Shown here: positions 49,001-61,000 of the stretch, piece after piece
How positions within the stretch are numbered: position 1 is the stretch's first letter
How the letters are laid out: the number at the start of each line of letters is the position of its first letter
Assembly (NCBI GenBank): GCA_947652115.1
Contig: OX393565.1
Location: 7,862,933 to 7,926,932, forward strand
DNA: 64,000 bases
Direction: 5' to 3'
Origin: Blastomussa wellsi
Lineage: Eukaryota; Cnidaria; Anthozoa; Scleractinia; Plerogyridae
Made by a program: the position numbers and the translations under genes
The notes under the pieces: generated by a model
The model's input: the letters and a program-made list of their open reading frames with translations, nothing else
Told to the model about the DNA's origin: nothing
Database searches by the model: none

Positions 49001-52000
49001 AAGGGCTAGAACCCAGACTGCTCTCTCTGAGGCCGAGCATCCCAAACATTTGGCCAACCATTGGGCTACCATGTCTCTTATACCTTACATCAGCCTACAA
49101 TTCAAATACAAAGCGTGCCTTAATTTGTTAAAGGGGCATTGTCGCGGTGAGTTTGGAGTGTTCAAGTCAATTCTGTGCTAAATTCGTTGCTCAATACATT
49201 TACTCGTACAAAACATGTTCCCGTTAGTGATATTTTAAATTATAGAAGATTGATGTGTATACGTAGTTTTTCGTAATAAGTTGTAGCTTTTATATTAAAT
49301 TATTATTACCCGATGTATTTTACCGTGTTTAAAGAAAGATGATGATGATGATGATGATGAATTGTGAAGAAGATATCAAATGAAAATTTAGCATGGAGAG
49401 CAAACCATAATTGTTGGTTTCCTACTTTTTCAGGAGATGGCTTGAGAATTTGAAAAAAATGGCAATTTTTTAGAATTTTCAGTCCACTTTTAACCTCGCC
49501 ATCCGCAACAACAGGCGTCAGTAAATGGTCTCAGTAAATATAGTCTTAGGTAACAAAACTAAACCATTATTTTTTTGGTTCTCTTTGAGGGAAGACAAGC
49601 TTTAGCCTTTTAAGCATACAGGCATTTTTTGCCGGGGGGGGGGGGGGGGGGTGAACCATTTGCACAAAAAATTCTCCCAAGTTGCCTTGCCAAAATTTTC
49701 TTATGCTGCCCAAGAAATCTGATTTGCCCAAAAATTTGGGGGGGGGGGGGGAATGCAGCAGCCCCCTTCCCTCCCCCTCCGGCCCGTACGCCTACGTTCC
49801 TAAAATGGCATGACAATGCCTCTTTAAGCGTATACAGACCTTTTCTTTCTCTTCTTGGGAATCGCTATTCCAGCACAGGTCCGAGTAATGTTTCCACACC
49901 TCAGAATTGTTGGTGACCTAGCCAAATGAGACGATGGATTCATTATTTGATGTCAGTTGCAACAAAAACGTTTTAAACACTGATTCGCATCACTAGAAAG
50001 GCGTACCTGAGAAGTGAGTCTCCCCATTAGCTTAAGCATCTTCGGTTTTAAAAGTGATGCTGAAAAGCAAAATTAAATTAGTTAAAATTCAAAAACTGTA
50101 AAAAAGAATGAACTACAAGTTTCTGGGCTGAAAGCACTGGAAAACTATTTTTACCATAGTTGCAGAATTCTCGCGCGCTCATTGGGTAATATTCACGGTT
50201 GAAAAATGCATTGAAACATAAAAAATGACTCAAACTCTTTACAGTCCTTAGTGCTGTTAGTTCTCAGAAATGAGCAACAGATTGCATCCAAAGGGACTCC
50301 TTTAAAAAGGAAATCATCAAATTCGTTCTCAAGATGAATATGGATCTGCCTGCATGGTGAATCAAATTTGAAAATGTGATGAAGTAATTAATGGTCGATT
50401 ACAGGACGTACCATAACAAGCTCACGTCTATTTGTTAACCATAAAGAAAATTGCACACTTTGCGGAAACTTAGCACTTGTAATAACAAAAGATTTGTTCA
50501 CCTGGTTGCTCTTGGTAGTCTAAAATTCCCTGGTTTACCGCTTTCACAAGAATGCCTAAAACCTAAAACAAATTAATTTGTTAAGTAGAAAACATACAAC
50601 GCGATGAACATTAACGTTCATTACAAAAAGGAAAAATAATGTTTATGTCTAACCTCTGCATCACAGTACTTGTCACGTAAGTCCATCAAGCGATGGTAGG
50701 CTGCAATAGCATCGCTAAAGGCACCAACATCAACACTGACCTGGCAAGGATTGAGGAAACAATTAGTTCACACTTGAAATCAATGCACTGTGTATATAAA
50801 GTTATAGGGACTCAGTAATTGTCAACCAGAGATGTTTGATTGGGCGAGGTGTGGGGAGGGGGGAGGGTAAGTAGAGGTACATGAAGCTTTGATTAACTCT
50901 TAGCTTTCCTCAAAAGAAAGTCAAACGTACGTTTCTTGCGTCAAAACACACGTCCATTTGTGGGAGTTGCCTAAAGGTTAGCGAGCTGGATTCCGGGTAG
51001 AACGGTCCGAGCTCGGGCCCAGGTGTATAAATGGGTACTGGCGAAATAATGCTGGGGGTAACCCAGCGATGGACTAGCATCCCATCCATGGGGAGCAGAA
51101 ATACTCCTAGTCGCTCGAGTTGTTTAATAACTTTACTCACCACTAGAAAGTTCTCCCACATATGCCAGCTGTCATAGTTTGCTTTAAGACCTTCCTTCAG
51201 AGCAAGGTGTGCTCGGACCCTACAGTAACACACAAAATAAATGCTGGACGCAATATTTAATTTGGATTCGTTCTATACAAAATTAACTTCACGACATTTC
51301 AGAAGAGCCCGTGAACGAAACATTCCGCAACAATTGCCATGTAAGAACAATGTCTGTAACGTAGATTGCATGGCCGCCAAATCAAATTCAGTATATAGCC
51401 GAGCGTGTACAGCAACAGCGTAAGCAGATCGCTTCACCAGTTAATGCTTTTAGCTGGCGCTATCGCGTTATGGTGCACTAGGAAAGTTTGGAGCACACTC
51501 AAGAAGCTTGAGTTGCTCCCGGCTTTCACCTCAAGCAACTCTTGCACTTCTTTCCTGTCATGCTCTCCAATGCAGCATAACTCAATAACGCGCGCTATTA
51601 AACATGAACCAATTGTTTATTGTTTTCTCTTGGAAATTCTTATTCTATTATTACTAAATCCTATGCACTAAATCCACTCACTTTTGACCTGTCTTAATGT
51701 AGACGTTGGCCAGATTGTTCCAGGCTTCGCCATTCTGTTACGAGAATGTCATAATGTTACAGTCTAAAAATGCTATAAAATCGATCACTTTACAAAATGT
51801 TACAAAATCCAATTGAGCAAACAGGTGCTGCATGGCAGTTAATGATTACGCAATGCAAAAGGGCGGCAATGACTTGAAATAAGACCATATAAACGAACAA
51901 AAACTAGACACACGTTTAAACTTGGTAAACTTTTAAAACGATACGAAAGAATTTCCCCAGAGAGCAAAAGATCAACCTCTAACAAAGAGTCTTCACTCCC

Positions 52001-55000
52001 CTTGACCAGCGGCCGTGAAAGTTCATAAGTTAAAAATCCAGTCAAAATCAATCCCGCAACGGAATATCTGACATTGGCCCTTTCTTTAAATTGAGGAGCT
52101 TGCGCAGTAATAAAGGAGCAAAGACCCGAGGCAAGAGATTTTAAAATATATAATACCGCGCTTAAAACAAGTAAATTGAATCAATGATTACCACTGACTG
52201 TTACATTAAACCATCCCCTGTCCCTGGAAAAAGACTTTTTTCACCAGCATGCTAGTCCAAAATCCAGGACCAGCAGATAGTTTGATAGCCCGCAAATAGA
52301 CCCTTTGCATAAATGGCACCTGATATTCAAAGGCAATGAAAAAAAGGGGTATTACAACATGTTAATGTCATACCTCGCTATCAAGTGAAACGCAGCGATG
52401 AAATGCTTTGGAGGAGAGTTCCAAATCTCCTGTTGCCATAGCAGCACAACCAAGAGAGAACCATACTCCTTGCTTCAAACAGATAATGATACAAAATAAA
52501 TAAATGATGTCTGTGACTGATTCTCAAAGATAAGTAAAATAAAAAGTGCCATATCGATAAAACAGCTTTTTATCCACTCTCAACTGAGTCATTCGTTTTT
52601 ATTCGAGATCTTCATAGCCAAGAACTATTCCACTACAGGACATTCTACACTGTTCCCTTCTCTCACTCACAAATGGTTTTGAGTATTTCAGACACCTTTC
52701 AGTTAGTTATCTCAACTTCACCTTCAGGCAAGAACCAACCCATATCTACCCATAAATTTTGCAATGATTAAATTATGCAATGATTAAAGAAAAAAAAAAC
52801 AATTCGAATAGAAATCATAATAATTATAACAAAAGAAAGCCATTAATGACAGAACTGTTTGGCAAATAACGCTTTTGAAAACCCAATATTATTGTACAGG
52901 ACAAATTTCGCAGTCAATACCTTATGCTTTTCATGATACTACAGTGATATGAATATTGAACATCAATAAACACCCTCTTGCTTTATATCTTGTGACATAC
53001 CTGCAGCGAGTTGATTTCCAGTGACTTCTGGAAGCATGGTATTGATTTTGCATACTACAATTCAACACAATATTTCATAAGTCATATGCACGTTTATGAT
53101 CACTTTAGAGGACAAAGACTGACTTGTTGAACAAAAAAGATCAAATTCATTTCCCTACCAGACAGATGTTCTACCCCTGCACTTGGAAATTGTTTCATAT
53201 GTAAAAAACATCAGACTACATACTGCATTAGACCTCAGAATTTTCATTGCGATTTTCTGGGTACCTTGGACCTGTGCATGTCATTTACCCAAAAAATTCG
53301 TAAATTTCAGTCAGAATTCAAATGGGAAGGTCAGTTTCGATCTGTTCCGACCGGAATATTGGTCCACTTTGACCAGTCGGAGAGCTGGGACCGAAATTTA
53401 CCTGAACAGCGTTCCATTTTCAGAATTAAACTGGTAAGTTACCCTACTTCAGTTCAGCAGATTCTTGGATGCAAGCCGACTGGGGAAAGAAATACAAAAT
53501 GGAAAGAACCGCTCCGCCGGTATGGAGCAGTTTAGTCGGAAAATGTTGTTCCATTTTACGGAAGTTGATCTACAATCCGACTGGTAGGACTGTGAAAATG
53601 TCTCTCAGATTATTACCGTCAGTAGTTTACTTTTGATTCATAATTTGGTTACAAAAAAGCAAATGCAACAAAAAAGACTGAATTCCCGGCAAGCTTGGGG
53701 GAGTAAGGATGACACAGCGGTAAGAGCGCTTGACTGCCATCAATGGATTCCCGGACCCAGCGTCATAAATTACGTGGGCGGAGTTTGTTGCGAGTCCAGT
53801 CCCTGCTCTGAGAGTTTTCTCCGAAATGTCAGGTCTTTCTCCCTCCACAAAAGTCAGCACTTCGAAATTCCAGTTTAATTTCACAAGAAGGATAAATCGC
53901 GACTCTGTAGAAATGCCACTATAAATTCCCATCATTTTATTAATTTATTTATTTTAAATTATAACTCCAGAAAGAGAAGGCTCGCTCACAAGATATCTAC
54001 CTCTTTAGCTCTTAAATGCAAATATCCCAGAGATCTTTGAGATCTTGAATTGCGATGCCTTGAAAGTTCCCAGGCCTTCTCATAACAGGTAGCATCCTAC
54101 AGGAATAGATGGAACCATTTAACCTATACCATAACGAACAACACTATTTCAACCCTCTATCTACGTAGATGCCTGAGAAATGTCACGTCAACTAACAATA
54201 AGTGCAATAACATAGAGATCTAGATAGGAACACCGCAACTGCTTGTTAGTACATAAATTTAAGCCAACTAGTAGAATGAAGCAGGTCAGGGCATAATTTT
54301 TCAGCTGACAACCACAAACCACTGAAAATCACACCGCTATCGCCTTGCACTGTGTGCGTTTGTGTGTTACATTAACGGCTAGAGTCGTTTACCTCAGTAT
54401 CTCGCTACCTACATTTTCCTATATATTCCTACATAAGAATGCTCCAGTGTTACCAAATAAAACTTCAGCTATTAAACGGACAGTTTCGTGGTTTTATCTT
54501 GAACGAGGCAACAAGAGTCAATTTGTGTGTACATAAATCAGCGGCCATTTTGGAATAAGGTGTATTGGGCGGACAAATTCGATGTTCAACTTAAAGATCA
54601 CATTTTCTGTGAAATCCGTTTGCATTTCCAGAAATGTTTGCATCATTGGGGGTCATCATTCCTTCAGGATGTACAGTATGTTGCCCTATTTCCGGACACT
54701 TTTTGCATAAACCGTAATATCTTACCTCAAAACCACGCAAACAAGCTGAAATTCAGCCACAAGTTAGCTTCCATTTCTGGTAAGTAGGTCGAAAAGTTTC
54801 ATCGCCTGAAGCTCTTTCGATTCTTTGTAACTTTGGAAAAAGTTCGCTGAGTTGGTTGCCCTATTTCCGGACAGGTTGCCCTATTTCCGGACAATCGTTA
54901 CTAAATAAATACTCCGCTTTTCTTGGCAACATTCTTCTCCTTTGTGGAAAAATATATCTTATAAAAGTTGAATAAAGAAACACTCATTTAAAATATTACT

Positions 55001-58000
55001 TTTTGTCTGAAATTGAAAGCTTTTTCTTTCGATCATTTAGCGAAGAAGTCATCAATGTTTTGAAACCACTCAAGCCGACATATTTGATTTTGTATCACGG
55101 CAAGACGAGGAAGACTGATTTATTAGATACTGGACTGGACTTGGAAAACAACACGCAAGTATTTTTTTCCAAATAATTATTTCAGGTGAGTTGAAATTTC
55201 GAAAGGGAGTGATAAAAACGCTTTTCTTTCAAGAACTCTTCGATAAGATTGCATTTAAAACAGAAACTAGTTTGCTATCATTGGGTGTCCGGAAATAGGA
55301 ACACCTCACCAAAAATACAAATAAACTCTTTTGTGGTCAAGTTCAAAGATACGAAACTGAAAACAGAAAATTCTTATACGCTGACAACCCTAGTCCTTTA
55401 AGCTTTACCTATGTCTAAAAAAAGTTTAATCTGTATCGCATTTTTCGAGAAAAGACCGCTTAACTGTAAATAGGTAATTCGACGCGCGCTAAAAATCACA
55501 TTTAAGAAGAAACAAATTTTACCTACATCGACTGAAAACTTTAATGTTCTCGCCTAAACGGAGTGTGGCTTAGCCACGAAAGTATCAAACGAAAGCTAAC
55601 TAAGCTAACTAGTCGATAAGTCTTTGGAACATATTCGCAAATGACTGCAAAATTTTCAAAGACAATTTTCCCACAAAAGTCATTTGCACGCTTGTGATTG
55701 TTTCGTTAACAATGTAATCTGATCTTGAACATGCGCAAAACCGTGAACCAGTCCTTTAATTATTTATGTAAATTTTATGATCAATGGGCAAATCTAAACT
55801 CAAATCTAAAGGCAAAAATTATTCGCAATTCCTAACAGCAAAAGGTGAACCATAAAATGCTAAATGAGGTTAGCGGTAAACACGAAAAACTGAATCTGCA
55901 GGTCTCAAATAAGAACAAAAACGTTTCAGTCAGGCATGCTGTGTACCTTTAATGTATCACCTAACAGGCACCACAAAAGCGCAGTTTCCTTTATCTTCAG
56001 CTGGTCTCTAATAAGTGATTCTGCCTACAAAGAAATAAAATTTACACTTTAAACGATACACAACCACACTGCTGGTTGATTGAATTGAAACAATGCAAGA
56101 ATGTTTTAACAGGCAACAATCACAAGTTGCTCATTCATGGTGTGGCTATTTATTAATTTAATTCAACTAAATGGTATTAAGTGATAAATAAATATAGGAA
56201 CAAAGAAAATAGTTGATGCCAAAGCAAGGAGACGGACTAACCTCTGACTTAGCTTTCCGAGCTGGATCACGAGTTGGATTTTAGTTCGGATGAGTAGGAT
56301 CTCGAGTATGATTTCGAGTTGGATCACGGGTTGGATTTCGAGTTAGGATTTTAAAATGGTTTTGACAAAATGTTATTGTATTGTAGTGTGTTTGGCCATT
56401 TCCAACAAGTAAAAGCTAACCACAAGCAAACATAAATGAAACTAAATGCAAACAAACATGATTGAAACTAATCGGAAGCAAACATGAACGACTCTAACTG
56501 CAAGCAATCAGTGCATTCTGTGTTCGACCTGCAAGTTACTGCCACCGACTCGAAATCCAACTAGAAAATTAATCCAACTCTAAATCCTACTTAAAATCCT
56601 ACTCAAAATCCTAACTAGAATCCAACTTATAATCCAGTTCGAAATCCTAACTCGGTAAATAGGTAAGCTCCAAAGAAAGGTCTATTTATGCAATAGAGAA
56701 CTTTTGCCGTGTTTACATCGCCTCATCTAAACACGAGAGGGTTTGGGAGAATTCGAGACAGTTATGCAAACCCGAGACGTAACTTTGCATAACTTTCGAG
56801 AATTCTCAAGAATTCTCCCAAACCCCTGAGTGATTAGATGAGGCTTTGTAAACACGACAGAAGTCCCCTATTGCTTTTATAAAATATTTCTTCTTTCTAC
56901 ACACGAAACTAAAACGTCACAAGCATGTTTACATACTCTCATCTAAACTCATCAACTATCGACCAATGAGAGCACATGTAGTATATCAGTTATTTTATAA
57001 AAAAGAGTCTAAGACCCCATTAAAAAAAGACCAACTATGAAACATGCATGACTCTTTATAGAAGAAAAACTAATTGTTGTAAAAACAGTGTACTCATTTC
57101 TATATATTTATTAAGTATTAAAAAGTGTTAAGAATGTTAAAAAAATATATAAAAGTATTTATGTATGAAGGACATTACAACGATCAGCCGGGAAGGCTGA
57201 AGGTTGTAGACAAAACAACCTGAATGTACACATGTAGGTGAATTGACTTGAAGATGAAACAACCGGTTACTGATGGCTGGTGTATTCAAAAGTGACGAGA
57301 GTTCAACAGTTATTGTTTAGCCTCAGGACAGGACTGCAGGCTAAAACTGTTAAATTAAATATGTAGTTCAATCTGTTGCTGCAGTTTTGAACTTGACACA
57401 TGCAGCGTGGCCGAGTGGTTAGAGGGTTGGACTTGAAATCCGTAAGTCGCGGGTTCAAGTCCCGTTCTGACCACTAGCTGGTGTTGTTCTCGGTAGCCCC
57501 GAGTTCAACTCCTCAGCTACGCTTGTAAATAGCCAACTGGTCTGCCTCCTGCCAGTTGGGATTCTTAACCTTGTTATGTTTATTTACAATGTTTGTTTAC
57601 ATTGGCCCTGAAAAGCCCCAATGGGGAGTGGTCAATTAAGTAATTATTATTATTATTATTATTATTCTCACCTTAGCATACCACCCTAGGTTCTGATAAC
57701 AAAGCACAACATCCTCCCAGGAATGCAACCGCTCAAAAATCTCCACAGCACCTTTGACCACGCCCATCTCAAGCAGCAACTGAGCCAAGTCTCTCTAAGG
57801 AAAGAACAAATACAAAATCCAACATTGCAAATTGCTCTCCCATGCAGAAAATGAGCTTTTACACATTCCTACACAAGCTATCCTGTGCCCCAAGGTTTCT
57901 TCTCATGCTGTAGGAAACTTGAGCATTGACTGGCAGTGGAAATGGTGCACGAAAGGTCTCTTGCAAACAGGCTACCCCAAATAACTAGTATGAAAAGACG

Positions 58001-61000
58001 GTTCACAGCCTCTATTTTTTTGACACAAAGAATACATGAAAAGCAAGTGCGAGTGCTCACAGAACACAGGGTGCATACATGCCCAGTTCGTTTTGTTCGA
58101 ATTGAAGGATAACAAATATTTGTATCAACAAGGAAACACAGGTCTGTGAACAGTCTATTTTCTTAGAGAACAAAATAACTAAAAAATTCATTTCATTTCC
58201 AAGCAGTTTAGTCATGTATTATGTCATGAAAAATGCCTGTTCAGTAGTTTTTACATACTGGCATATTGTCACAATGTGTAGTTCCATAAAATATCCATAC
58301 CTCCCCAACGGAAGGGATTTTTTTATAAGCCCCCCCTCCCCCACCCCTCTGGAAATTCCAAGTACACTTCATACATTTTTTGGTCTTTGAGAACCCTCCA
58401 CCCCCAGGAATTTCAAATCCCTTCTGTGGGGGGGGGGGGGGGGGGGGGGGGAGTATGGATATTTTCTGTAAGTACACAATATAATAGCGAATTATAAGCA
58501 AGTAGTTTTTATGTTGTACGAGTCATAATTTTATGAGAAATGTATGCATCATCAGTGCGTTGGAAAATATAAAACGAAAATTAAAAACTACAAGTGAATT
58601 AAAAAAAATTGGAATGAATGATAAACTTACTTTTATATATTATTTCATTTATTTAATTTGGCACTGAATGATTAAATGGACATTACTTCATTGATGTACA
58701 AAGAGTATACCTGAAGAGTCCATTTTGGTGGCAGAGGCACACAGTAAAACAGCATTTGCCTATCAGCAACCTGAAAAAGTGTCAAACTAGAGAGTCACAC
58801 AGACCTGGGGTTTGATTAAGTTTTTGTGTAGGCCATTTGGGGTTTTCAGCCAGGTATTTTTAGTTTTTCTTATAAAAGAAAGTAAGTAGAGAAGACGAAA
58901 ACAGCCGGGGAAAGTCATGGCTAAGTCTCATTCACAGCCGGTCAATTTGCCCAGTGCCATGGCTCTTAATGAACCCCCTGGACTCACATCACAAACATGT
59001 TCTCATGCACAAGACCTGCACTACACTATGTATTTTAAACTGTTCTCATACCAAGCCGTGGAAAACAATTTACCTTTGGAGAAGCACTTTCAATGGAGTC
59101 TACAAGGGCCTGCGAGGAAAAAGGAAAACAGAAAAGAAGAGGTAAGTACACTATAACATTGTACATACAGGTAAATTAGAAAATAACTAGAGAATACTGT
59201 TCACCCTTTGGAGTCGAAGATGACCATGACATCAGTTGTTGGATGACCGGGGATGATGTGCTCGGAGGTGCCTGATGAGCCCGATCCAGGAGTGAACTCC
59301 CTCCCATGGGTTGCAGAGACAGTATGGCCTAGTGTTAGGACAATGGACTTGTGATCCAGCCCTCCTCTTTGCCACTATCAGATTTGATTTGACATGCTCC
59401 CGAACTCAGCCCCACCACACTTTGTAAATAGCCAACTGGTCTGTCCCTTGCCAGTTGGGATTCTTAACATGTTATGCTTAACGTGTTTCACATTTATTTG
59501 TGACATGTATAATTTGAACATATTCCATGGAATTTGTGCAATATAAATGTTTATTATTATTATTACTATTTATTAGTTTTTAAAAGATCTAGAAAGGAGC
59601 AGACTAGCAACAATTTTTATAAAAATAACGACACATTTGAGATAACTAAGATAACTAACAAGTGTGAAATAAATTGGGAACCTAACAAAATAGCCAAAAG
59701 TAACAAAAGAATGTACAATAGTAACATGCTGATTAGAACGAGAGAGTTAAATTAACATGGTATAATTGCTTGTTTAAAGAAGGTTGCTCCCAGGAGATAT
59801 GTAACGCTTCTTTTATCTTGACCTGGAATTTGGTGGTCGCACGGTCTATAACTTTGAAACATTCAGTAGAGCAGGATTTGTGGCATGCCTCAGATTGTTG
59901 AAGGTGTTGAAAGATATGTGAGGTCCTGTCCCTGTTTAGGTGTTCACGAATGCGTGTCGAGAGGTGTCGGCTAGTTTCGCCGACATAGCAAGAATTACAG
60001 CTTGCACAGGTAAACTTGTAGACCACATTCGAACGAAGGTCAACAGGCACAGGGTCCTTCACACTAAACATGTTACGAATCTTAAAGGAAGAAAAGGCCA
60101 GCTTAATATCAAGATTACGTTTAACTAGTTTACGTAATCGGTTTTGTGCTACAATAAAGAAGGGCCCAACATAAGGTAATTTGAGAAAATGTGTAGAATC
60201 AGAGGGAGGACTAACAGATATGTTCGAAAGGGTCTGGGTTTTAGTAATATACTGCCTAATGACCCTCTCAACGATATGACTGGGGAAAAGGTTTTTACGT
60301 AAGATTAATAGCAATTTCTTGATGTCCTCATGAAAACCTACCCACGTGTTGTTGATCTTGTATGTTCTATCAACTAGGGTCCTGATTAAGCCAAGTTTGT
60401 AAGAGAATGGGGTAAAACTAGAATAATTAGTTAATAGACCAGTGAAAGTTTTCTTACGATAGACCCTGGTAACAGGAGACTGAGGTTGACTGTTGTCAAT
60501 CAGGACATCCAAAAAGGGGATTTTTTTATCCATCTCTTTTTCCATGGTGAAGCGTATGTTGGGATGTCTGTCATTGATGTAGTCCAAAAACAAAGTAGCG
60601 TCTTGTTCAGTGTCAAATAGACAGAAAGTGTCGTCAACATAACGTCGATAAAATAAAATACTGGAGGCCTTATAGTTTTCCAACCAAATCCTTTCATGGT
60701 GACCCATGAAAAGATTAGCCAACACCGGAGCAAGGGGCGAGCCCATTGCCACCCCGTCAATCTGATCAAAAAACGAACCCTTAAACAAAGCCCGCAAAGC
60801 AGAGTTAGATTTGAATTTTTTACGTAACTGTCAGACTTTCAACGTCTTCCCTAAATTCCTTTGCTTCCAGTTACCGAACGTTGCCCGACAGGATGTCATC
60901 AGCATCAGGAAACATCTCCTCAAAAGTGCCATCACAAAACGAACCAAAGAGTACCGAAGGCTACTCTTTGCACGGGATAAACTATCAACTCAGATCCGCG

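Noticed and set aside
49610..49916. Frames rich in Gly/Pro on both strands
   Set aside because: They derive from two poly-G runs. The only real code here is the TTC27 exon 49917-49840 on the minus strand.
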